Source of the DNA: Lewinellaceae bacterium
GTDB taxonomy: Bacteria > Bacteroidota > Bacteroidia > Chitinophagales > Saprospiraceae
Reading direction: 5' to 3'
DNA length: 64,000 nt
NCBI GenBank assembly: GCA_020636105.1
Contig: JACJYL010000002.1
Location: 124,001 to 188,000, forward strand
The notes under the pieces were generated by a model, which was not told the DNA's origin, searched no databases, and saw only the letters and a list, made by a program, of their open reading frames with translations. Positions within the stretch are counted from its first letter, which is position 1, and every line of letters starts with the position of its first letter. Positions 35,491 to 42,571 of the stretch are shown piece after piece. A program made the translations under genes and the position numbers.

Positions 35491-36837
35491 TTATTGCTTT
35501 ATCAACATTTCGGCAACACCCCCCTCACCCATCCATGTTTTCAGGACATATGTCCCCTTTGCCAGTAGGACCGTAGGGGTTAGGACAATGGCTTCCCCTG
35601 CATTCACGTGTTTTCTTTTTTCGGAAAAAACCAATCTTCCGCTTACATCGAAAAGCTGAAACTCAAGTCCTCTCTTCAAACTTGCATCGCCGTTTAATCG
35701 CAAAGCAATCTGCTCAGAAAAAGGGTTGTTGACTACGTTGATGAAATTTTCGGAAGCAATGACCTCCCTTGAAGAAGTAGGGGAAATGGGGAACTTATAC
35801 AATCGGTATTCACCAAAACCAGTTCTTCCGAGTACCCAAATCCCTTTGCCTGGCACATAAGAATTCGCAACATAATATCCGAATGCGCCTGTAGCCGGGC
35901 TTTCAAAATCAACTGGTTCCCATGTTTGTCCTCTATCTTCTGTTTTATAACTTGTGGAATTAGCTTGTAAACTCCAGCCCCTGTTTTCGTCAATAAAAAA
36001 TGGGGCGTATGCATTGTTCGGCAGGCTCAGATCAGACCAGGTCTGTCCACCGTCATTTGTAATTTTCATGTGATCACTACTATTGGCAGAAGCCCACCCA
36101 AAATCCCCGAAAATCTGAATATTTGCAAAAGAAAAGGCATCGTCAGTCACTATGTTTTCCCAGGTCTGTCCACCGTCTGTTGAGCGGGCAACGAAACCGC
36201 CGTCATTGCCTGAAACCGAATTTCCACATACCCATACTTCCTGGGCGCTCTTTAAAAAAATATCCTGGCCAACTAAGTAATCAGTCCCTGATGGGAATAT
36301 CGCCGTATAATCCCAATCAGCACCTGAGTTCTGACTTTGGTAGACCCTGGCCTCCGGAGTGGACTCCGTAGCAAAAACAGTGGAGCCATCATAAGATTTG
36401 ACCGCTCCCACAAGGCCGTCATTATCCATATTGTCGTAAGGGCTGACATCCGTCCAAGTCGCCCCCCCATCGCTGGTCTTGTATAACACTCCGTTTTCAC
36501 CACCTGCCCAGCCGGTCATTTCATCATAGAAAAACAATTCAGATAAAGTGCTTGGATAAGGTGACGCTATGGGCAATGGTGATATATCCGTCCATGTTAG
36601 TCCCCCGTCCGTTGTTTTCCACACGGCAGAACGAGGTTCTCCCAAAGGATTATTTTTCAAGCCAGATACCCAGCCTATATTTTCGTCGAGCATTTGAAGC
36701 GCAACCACTTCAAATGTCTCTGATGACGGCAGGTCGGCAACCACTTCAAATGTATCCTGTGCCGAAACGGGAGCGGTGGAAAACAGGTAAAAGCTCAAAA
36801 GAGCCATCATTGAATAGTCTAATAAACATTTTTTCAT
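35491..36837 (-). CDS. secreted YCF48/BNR-repeat beta-propeller protein with T9SS domain
   Basis: This 448-residue protein starts at the ATG at 36837; the frame is open 40 codons further up, but this Met directly precedes the signal peptide. Repeated motifs such as VWKTTDGGLTWTD, YKTSDGGATWTD, ARSTDGGQTWEN and MKITNDGGQTWSD (S/T-x-D-G-G-x-T-W) indicate a sialidase/YCF48-type propeller at about residues 30-350. A type A sorting domain follows (VVNNPFSEQIAL ... EMLIKQ). It is likely a surface binding or assembly protein; no catalytic residues are evident. Confidence 0.82.
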   Translation of the reverse strand: MKKCLLDYSMMALLSFYLFSTAPVSAQDTFEVVADLPSSETFEVVALQMLDENIGWVSGLKNNPLGEPRSAVWKTTDGGLTWTDISPLPIASPYPSTLSELFFYDEMTGWAGGENGVLYKTSDGGATWTDVSPYDNMDNDGLVGAVKSYDGSTVFATESTPEARVYQSQNSGADWDYTAIFPSGTDYLVGQDIFLKSAQEVWVCGNSVSGNDGGFVARSTDGGQTWENIVTDDAFSFANIQIFGDFGWASANSSDHMKITNDGGQTWSDLSLPNNAYAPFFIDENRGWSLQANSTSYKTEDRGQTWEPVDFESPATGAFGYYVANSYVPGKGIWVLGRTGFGEYRLYKFPISPTSSREVIASENFINVVNNPFSEQIALRLNGDASLKRGLEFQLFDVSGRLVFSEKRKHVNAGEAIVLTPTVLLAKGTYVLKTWMGEGGVAEMLIKQ

Positions 36838-36991
36838 GATCAAGAATTTTAAGGTCATGTCAAAAACTGAATCGGCATAACCTGTAGTTAAAAAATATGG
36901 ATTTTCTATGTCAGTACCAGGTTGGGGTGTCCTGCCCCTTCCGGTCGCCCTATTCAAGTCGAAGTACCAGCGGTTCGTTTTCGCTGAACCT

Positions 36992-38752
36992 TTAGCGCAC
37001 CACCGTTATCCCGCCTTTCAATTCCTTTGCAACAAAGTTTTCGGGGCCACTGCCAATGTTGAATACAAGGTGATAGACATACAGCCCTGGCACTACTGCC
37101 TTACCTTTCCAAGAGCCGTCCCAGCCAGTGCTGATGTCGTATGTCTCAAAAACATGGCCGCCCCAACGGTCAAAAACCGATAAGTGGAAGCTGGACAGAT
37201 TGCAGTCGCTGGAGAGATAAGCCTGGAAAGTATCATTGAACCCATCACCGTTGGGGGAGAAGGCATTTGGAACATAGATGCAGGAGGGGCAATCCTGTGC
37301 ATTTTTCTCACGGATGTTCAAGCTGTCTACTTGGTGGCAGCCCTGATAGGTCAACTCAACAGCATACACGCCCGGTGCGAACACCTCGATGACAGGGTCT
37401 TCTGCCCCGGTGTTCCACTTGTAGCTACTGGCCCCTGGGAAATGGGCGTCCAACTGCAGGGAATATCCCGGACACAAGGTCGTGTCCGAAAGTAAATCGT
37501 CAAAGAATCGGAACTCCGTTACCTCCACTGAACCTTCGGTGGTACAGCCCTTATCGTCAGTTACTACCAGGCTATACGAACCTTTTGCTGCGTTTTCCAA
37601 AAAGGGCTGGTCAGATTGGTTGCTCCACAGGTACTGATATGGAGGGGTGCCCCCGTTGACTTGTGCAGTTGCCCCGCCGCCGCCGTTACAATTGGCAGGC
37701 ACGAGGTCAGAAATGGAAAGTTCAGGCCATTCGGCCACTGGTATGCTAAAGGTATCCGAAATGGCACAACCGTTTGGGTATTCAATCTTCACCTGATAAA
37801 CGTCGTTGACGTCGTAGCTGTCGAAATTGCCCAGGGTGCTTCCCGTTTCGCCCGGGACGGCCACCCCGTTTTTGTACCATTGGAAACTTGCCCCCGACAC
37901 CTCGACCGAGAAGGCAACGTCATTGGTGCACGGGTACCCTGTAGTGTAGGAGTTAGTGTCTTTCCCGTACAGCTTGAGGTCGTCCAAAAACATATAAGTC
38001 TTGTTTGATGAAGCGGGGGCAAGGGGGCAAGCAGGCCCGATAGCAAAACCAAAGATGTCTATGCCTGGGGTGAAGGATATGCTTCCTTCCACCCACCCTT
38101 CCGAACCGGCAATGGTGTCGAGGCCCAACTGTACCCAATTGGGGTTTGCGGTCGGACAAACACCGGGGCTGGTCACTTCGAAAGGGATTTCCCCACAATC
38201 TGAAGTACCGAAAATGCCGACCACATAGGGGGACGGTGACTGGTTGGGAGTCATGGGATCCACACAATTCCAATCGTTGGCGAACCCAAGTTGAAAAGTA
38301 AGGTTGTATTCATTGCCGGCTTCCAATATTCCGTTCAAACAAACTGCAGCATATTCCTTTTGTACAGGAGAAGAAATGTCGGGGTCATTTACGTCATGAA
38401 AACCGATATATCCATTCCCATCGGGTAGTGAACCGCTGGGGAACAAGCAGTTGTAATTTAGCCCGTCGGTGTGGAAATAATCTGTCGTGCCGGGAGCAGG
38501 TTGTTCCCAATCGGTCACGCAGAACAGTTGGGACAGAGAATTGGGGGTGCAAAGTTTTTCCTCAAATGATGGATTGGGAATGTTGTCCAGCAAGGTCCAT
38601 ATTTCCTGCCCACAGGAACAGTCCGGGTCGTTCAGATCAACCAACCCATCACTGTCATCGTCTATGCCGTTGTCGCAGATTTCTTGGCTGAAGCAGTGTG
38701 CAACCCCCATGATAAGAAAAGCAAGTGTAAAAAGGGAATTTTGAATATGCAT
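36992..38752 (-). CDS. large secreted protein with SprB-like repeat and T9SS type B (gliding-motility) C-terminus
   Basis: This 586-residue protein uses the ATG at 38752, immediately before the signal peptide (FTLAFLIMGVAHCFSQ). It contains a short Ca-binding-like segment (CDNGIDDDSDGLVDLNDPDC), a carbohydrate-binding-like beta domain (about 50-280), PKD/Ig-like segments and a SprB-type repeat (GGTPPYQYLWSNQSDQPFL ... VTDDKGC). The C-terminal domain is CIYVPNAFSPNGDGFNDTF ... GITVVR, the CHU_C/type B sorting domain that directs T9SS export and surface attachment. It is probably an adhesin; the ligand is unknown. Confidence 0.85.
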   Translation of the reverse strand: MHIQNSLFTLAFLIMGVAHCFSQEICDNGIDDDSDGLVDLNDPDCSCGQEIWTLLDNIPNPSFEEKLCTPNSLSQLFCVTDWEQPAPGTTDYFHTDGLNYNCLFPSGSLPDGNGYIGFHDVNDPDISSPVQKEYAAVCLNGILEAGNEYNLTFQLGFANDWNCVDPMTPNQSPSPYVVGIFGTSDCGEIPFEVTSPGVCPTANPNWVQLGLDTIAGSEGWVEGSISFTPGIDIFGFAIGPACPLAPASSNKTYMFLDDLKLYGKDTNSYTTGYPCTNDVAFSVEVSGASFQWYKNGVAVPGETGSTLGNFDSYDVNDVYQVKIEYPNGCAISDTFSIPVAEWPELSISDLVPANCNGGGGATAQVNGGTPPYQYLWSNQSDQPFLENAAKGSYSLVVTDDKGCTTEGSVEVTEFRFFDDLLSDTTLCPGYSLQLDAHFPGASSYKWNTGAEDPVIEVFAPGVYAVELTYQGCHQVDSLNIREKNAQDCPSCIYVPNAFSPNGDGFNDTFQAYLSSDCNLSSFHLSVFDRWGGHVFETYDISTGWDGSWKGKAVVPGLYVYHLVFNIGSGPENFVAKELKGGITVVR

Positions 38753-38858
38753 GCTTATTCTTTGCAGAAACACAGAAGATTTTTTAATTGGTTGAGAATG
38801 TATTTGAATAGAGTACCCGGAGGACAGCCACATTGTGACACTGACTCCTCTGTTTTTT

Positions 38859-39428
38859 TTACAGTGTAATTACTTCCTCGTCCGTACAGCCCTCGTTATC
38901 CGTCACCGTCACCGAATAGGTATCGGACACATCGGTCACTAAGGTCTCTACGGTCGAGCCTTCCGACCATAAATAATAGAAGGGAGCAGTGCCCCCCATC
39001 AACTGAGGAGTTAGGGAGTAGGTAGTTGGGAAACTATCCGTTACCACCTGAATAGAAGTGATCTGGAATCCAGCACAAGGGTCAGGTGATTCGTAGTCAA
39101 AATCGGCGGTGGAGGTACATTGGTTATTGTCGGTTACAGTAACCGAATACGTACCATTGGCAATGACAAGCAAAGTATCAGCTTTAGTACTATCCGACCA
39201 GAGATAATTAAAAGGGGCAGTCCCGCCTTGCAAATCCACCCATAGAAAAGGCATATCCATGCTGTCTTCCTCTTGAAAAATAGTTACCAAAAGGTCACAA
39301 AGGATAGTATCCACCGGAACCTCTTCCTCGATTATTGTCATATCTATATTTTCCTTTGTGCAGGCTTGGCACAAGGCCAAGAGCATGAACACGAATGAAC
39401 CAAAAATTAATAGTTTATTTTCTTTCAT
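38859..39428 (-). CDS. lipoprotein with two SprB-like repeats
   Basis: This 189-residue protein is read from the ATG at 39428, which gives a lipoprotein signal with lipobox ALCQAC. Two tandem repeats share GGTAPF(N/Y)YLWS, then L-x2-(V/I), then (G/D)TYSVTVTDN-x-(Q/G)CT. This SprB repeat is common in Bacteroidota adhesins. No sorting domain is present and the protein ends in the second repeat. It is first in the eight-gene minus-strand block and 106 bp upstream of the SprB/type B protein, to which it is related by repeat type. Confidence 0.78.
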   Translation of the reverse strand: MKENKLLIFGSFVFMLLALCQACTKENIDMTIIEEEVPVDTILCDLLVTIFQEEDSMDMPFLWVDLQGGTAPFNYLWSDSTKADTLLVIANGTYSVTVTDNNQCTSTADFDYESPDPCAGFQITSIQVVTDSFPTTYSLTPQLMGGTAPFYYLWSEGSTVETLVTDVSDTYSVTVTDNEGCTDEEVITL

Positions 39429-39700
39429 TATCTTTTGATATTTTAGGAAGGTTTCAGAAATAATACCCACATTTTTTGCTGAATGTGACACAACGCTAAA
39501 AAAATGCTAAAAAAAGTAGTAAATTATGAACGAGGCCGAATTAAAATGACAATACAAGTTATAAAAGGTCATTATCTTGGTCTGGCCAAAGCCTTTTTAT
39601 CTTTCAAATACCAAATCTGGGTTTCCCACTATTTTGACTATAAAGAATAATGGAATGCATATAAACTAAATCTATAAAATTGAATGAAGACAAGTAAAAC

Positions 39701-39774
39701 GGTGGCTAACAATGTGGATAATGTCCAGTGCCTCCACAAGGTCGGCACCGTCATATCCACTCACGTTGTGTGCC
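39701..39774 (+). repeat. attC-like site S17 (short type)
   Basis: R'' is GGTGGCTAAC (39701-39710), the exact 10/10 complement of GTTAGCCACC at 26630-26639, 13 kb away. R' is GTTGTGTGCC (39765-39774). The body is nearly the same as S13. Confidence 0.78.
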
Positions 39775-39809
39775 ATGCTAAATGAAACTCAAACTAACAT
39801 TTTGAAGGA

Positions 39810-39865
39810 ATGAAAAAATCGACTAAAATTCTTATTGCTATCTTAATATGTGGAATTATTTATTC
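39810..39865 (+). pseudogene. 5' fragment of a cassette gene truncated by IS256-type copy 2
   Basis: Nineteen codons of a signal-peptide-like N-terminus (ILIAILICGIIYS) run into the element. The frame meets a stop a few codons inside it. The rest of the gene is absent on the other side. Confidence 0.55.
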
Positions 39866-39894
39866 GGTAGTATCCAGTAAAGTGTGTAAGTTTT

Positions 39895-39922
39895 AAAATA
39901 GGGGGCCATGGCCCCCTATTTT
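39895..39922. promoter_or_regulatory. perfect 28-nt palindrome upstream of IS256-type transposase (copy 2)
   Basis: Same palindrome as at 26488-26515, located 33 bases before the transposase start; see that entry. Confidence 0.6.
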
Positions 39923-39954
39923 AATTTTTTGTAATTTTAAAACATACTTTACTG

Positions 39955-41154
39955 ATGATGAAAAAAGAAGATCTATTAAACGATGATTTCCTGAAGCAAT
40001 TTAAGACTGGGGATGAGTTAGAATCTTTCCTCAGTGAGCTTCACAAACGCGGCATTGAAAAAATGCTGGAAGGAGAAATTGATGCCCATCTGGATTATGC
40101 CAAACACCAGAGGAGCGACAATCCAAATGCCCGGAACGGCAATTCTAAAAAAGTAATCAAAACCTCCTATGGCGAATCTGAAATCGAGGTGCCCAGAGAC
40201 CGGGATGGAAGTTTTACACCTCAGATTGTTCCTAAACGATCCAGGCTGGCTAAAGGCATTGAATCGATCGTAATTTCACTTTATGCCAAAGGGATGAGCA
40301 ATGCCGATATTGAGGAACAAATTCGGGATTTGTATGACTTCAACATCTCTACGTCTACCATCTCCAAAATCACCGATAAGGTGACCGAGGATATCATTGC
40401 CTGGCAAAATCGCCCCCTGGAATCTCAGTATCTAATCGTGTGGATGGATGGGATTGTTTTTAAAGTCCGTGAGAACTCCAGAGTGACCAATAAAACAGTC
40501 TATTTGGCCGTAGGACTCAAGAAAGACGGGAGGAAAGAGGTTTTGGGCATGTGGTTGGGTAAAAGTGAAGCCGCCAGTTTTTGGATGGGCGTACTGACCG
40601 ATATCAAAGCTCGGGGCGTAGAAGATATCTTAATTACCGTGACGGATAATCTCAACGGTTTTACCCAGACTATTAAAAGTGTTTTTCCTGAAACGAGCAC
40701 TCAAATTTGTGTCGTGCACCAAATCAGGAATGCTTCCAAATACGTTGTCTGGAAAGATCGTAAGGTTTTTGCCAAAGACATGAAAACCATTTATGGAGCA
40801 CCGACCAAAGAAGCCGCCCAGGCAGCTCTAAAGGACTTTGATGAAAAATGGAATCACAAGTATCCTTACGCTATTAAATCATGGTATAATAACTGGGATG
40901 AGCTGACCACTTTTTTTGACTTCCCTCTTGAAATTAGAACGATCATTTATACCACAAATTTGATTGAAAATCTCAACGGAAAAATCAGAAAATACACCAA
41001 AAACAAAATGTCTTTTCCAACGGATAATGCATTGAAAAAGTCGGTTTATCTGGCGATTTTTGAAATAACGAAAAAATGGACCATGCCGATTCGCAACTGG
41101 CCCATTATTCTTAACCAATTTATTGCTATTTTTGACGAAAGAGTCAAAATCTAA
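39955..41154 (+). CDS. IS256-family (mutator type) transposase (copy 2)
   Basis: The protein is identical to the transposase at 25256-26455, with the catalytic Asp/Asp/Glu motifs intact. Confidence 0.94.
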   Translation: MMKKEDLLNDDFLKQFKTGDELESFLSELHKRGIEKMLEGEIDAHLDYAKHQRSDNPNARNGNSKKVIKTSYGESEIEVPRDRDGSFTPQIVPKRSRLAKGIESIVISLYAKGMSNADIEEQIRDLYDFNISTSTISKITDKVTEDIIAWQNRPLESQYLIVWMDGIVFKVRENSRVTNKTVYLAVGLKKDGRKEVLGMWLGKSEAASFWMGVLTDIKARGVEDILITVTDNLNGFTQTIKSVFPETSTQICVVHQIRNASKYVVWKDRKVFAKDMKTIYGAPTKEAAQAALKDFDEKWNHKYPYAIKSWYNNWDELTTFFDFPLEIRTIIYTTNLIENLNGKIRKYTKNKMSFPTDNALKKSVYLAIFEITKKWTMPIRNWPIILNQFIAIFDERVKI

Positions 41155-41207
41155 AAATTCGGGCGAAGCCCTCTATTTTTTATTTACACACTTAATAGGA
41201 TACTGTC

Positions 41208-41293
41208 AATTAAACCTACCTCCTGGTATTTACTTTTTAAATCTGAAAAGTAAGAGTAAAATTCATTCTGTCCATAAATTAGTTAAAATGTAA
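41208..41293 (+). pseudogene. 3' fragment of a T9SS-exported protein gene
   Basis: The frame directly after the IS reads LNLPPGIYFLNLKSKSK... and ends KLVKM-stop, the closing strands of a type A sorting domain (LPxGxYFxxL ... KxVKx). The body of the gene is missing. The remnant and the fragment at 39810-39865 are unlikely to be one gene with a simple insertion, because there is no target duplication and the cassette ends do not match. Confidence 0.55.
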
Positions 41294-41300
41294 CCCTGCT

Positions 41301-41365
41301 GCCAATGTATATGAAATCATAGCACCCTTCAGATGCTACGCTTTATATACTCACCGTTCGCGGGC
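41301..41365 (+). repeat. attC-like site S18, degenerate R''; last site of the array
   Basis: The R'' region reads GCCAATGTATATG, shorter than the usual GCCAACAATGTATATG. The right side ends CTCACCGTTCGCGGGC (R' 41356-41365). No complementary GCCCGCGAAC occurs downstream in the window, so the array appears to end here. Confidence 0.6.
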
Positions 41366-41508
41366 ATTGTGAGAAAGATAACTGCAAAACAAAGACGACC
41401 TATTCCAAACGAAACATTATTTGGAATTACAAATCTGAAATCAAATAAATGATAATCAATTAATTACAGGAACATACTAATGTAGTTCAGTAAATATTTT
41501 TTTAACAT

Positions 41509-41551
41509 CAATAAATATTTATTGTTTATCAATAAATAAATTTTATCTTTG
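41509..41551 (+). promoter_or_regulatory. promoter with palindromic operator-like site for the DUF2975/XRE operon
   Basis: CAATAAATATTTATTG (41509-41524) is a perfect 16-nt palindrome, and the half-site CAATAAATA repeats at 41530-41538. TATCTTTG at 41544-41551 fits the Bacteroidota -7 element TAnnTTTG, with a TTG about 19 bases upstream inside the palindrome. Overlap with the -33 region suggests repression, perhaps by the XRE protein of the operon (inferred). Confidence 0.65.
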
Positions 41552-41579
41552 CGACATCAATTTTAACTCATTAATAGAT

Positions 41580-42116
41580 ATGTCAAAAAGAAACAACTTC
41601 ATTTGGAAAGGAATTCAGGTCATTTGTTGGCTGATTTTCTTCGGTTACTGCATCCAAACAGGTGCATTGTTATTCAACTACGTTTTTAGTTTGTTTAAAC
41701 CCATTGCAACTCATAATCTTCATCTTGGGCTTGACCTTTCGGAACTCTATTTAAAAAGTAAGTCAATCTACACATTGGTATTTGCTCTAATTGTAGCAAT
41801 TTCAGCATTAAAAGCTTACCTCTTCTTTGTTGTACTCAAGCTTTTCAAAACACTAAACATTACAAAGCCATTTAGTGAGAATGTAAGTGGAGTTATCACA
41901 AAAATCACTTACTACACTCTTTCAATTGGAATAATCAGCATCATAGCACAAGAAGTTGTCAGCCAACTATCTGATAAAGGCTATAATGTTGGAATTGTTG
42001 AAAGATATTGGAATGACGGTGGAGCTTATTTGCTAATGACGGCAATACTATTTGTGATTGCTTTCATATTCAAGAAAGGTATTGAATTACAAAACGAAAA
42101 CGACTTAACCGTATAA
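41580..42116 (+). CDS. DUF2975-like four-helix membrane protein
   Basis: This 178-residue protein has four membrane segments (about 12-37, 63-88, 108-128, 146-166) in the layout of DUF2975 proteins. These are commonly encoded next to a small YozG-type XRE regulator, as here: the next gene starts 3 bp after this stop. The biochemical role of the family is unknown to me. It is the first ORF after the last attC-like site and has its own promoter (41509-41551). Confidence 0.8.
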   Translation: MSKRNNFIWKGIQVICWLIFFGYCIQTGALLFNYVFSLFKPIATHNLHLGLDLSELYLKSKSIYTLVFALIVAISALKAYLFFVVLKLFKTLNITKPFSENVSGVITKITYYTLSIGIISIIAQEVVSQLSDKGYNVGIVERYWNDGGAYLLMTAILFVIAFIFKKGIELQNENDLTV

Positions 42117-42119
42117 GCT

Positions 42120-42335
42120 ATGCCAATCATTGTAAACCTTGATGTAATGATGGCAAAGCGAAAAATGTCGCTTAATGAGCTATCCGATAAAGTAGGGTTA
42201 ACCCTATCAAACCTTTCCATTTTAAAAACAGGAAAAGCAAAAGCTATTCGCTTTAGCACTTTAGAAGCCATTTGTAAAGTTTTAGACTGCCAGCCTGCTG
42301 ACATTCTTGAATATGTTGAAGAATCCGAAAATTAA
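42120..42335 (+). CDS. small XRE-family (Cro/CI, YozG-like) regulator
   Basis: This 71-residue protein is a single helix-turn-helix domain: VNLDVMMAKRKMSLNELSDKVGL then LSNLSILKTGKAKAIRFSTLEAICKVLDC and QPADILEYVE, the typical short XRE form. It begins 3 bp after the DUF2975 gene and is its usual partner. The palindrome in the operon promoter (41509-41524) is a plausible autoregulatory operator. The 236 bp after it hold only a 35-codon frame at 42363-42470 that I do not support. Confidence 0.85.
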   Translation: MPIIVNLDVMMAKRKMSLNELSDKVGLTLSNLSILKTGKAKAIRFSTLEAICKVLDCQPADILEYVEESEN

Positions 42336-42571
42336 AACAATTATGAAAACAATATTTATATATGGCAAGATGGAAAAATCCACTGCCAGAAAATGAGCGA
42401 ATTGAATGGAAGGAGATTTCTGTTAAAAGTAAAGCAGGTGCAAATATTAAATTAAATTTAGGATTGTGAATTTAAATAAACATTGTAAATTGAAAGTTAG
42501 GTGCATTAAATATAAGTTATCGGAAAAGTAATACACCCGGACAGCTACAGTGCAACCAAAAATATATAAAT

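Larger units (their letters stand above)
39866..41207 (+). mobile_element. IS256-family element, copy 2 (1,342 bp)
   Basis: It has the same length and ends as copy 1 in inverted orientation (GGTAGTATCC at the left, GGATACTGTC at the right). The flanking 8-mers differ (ATTTATTC and AATTAAAC), so no target duplication is present, and the two flanks come from different genes. Confidence 0.9.

Noticed and set aside
25203..41207. Inversion of the 26-40 kb block by recombination between the two inverted IS256-type copies
   Set aside because: Copy 1 keeps both copies of its AATTCAAA duplication, which an inversion through it would have separated. The missing duplication is at copy 2 only.
4246..41365. 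Sites as ordinary REP/BIME elements or terminators
   Set aside because: REP-type repeats would not show ends that match within each gene unit over 13 independent cassette starts. It is still the main alternative if no recombinase is found.
42363..42470. 35-codon frame after the XRE gene
   Set aside because: It is too short, has no homology that I recognise and shows no strong ribosome site.
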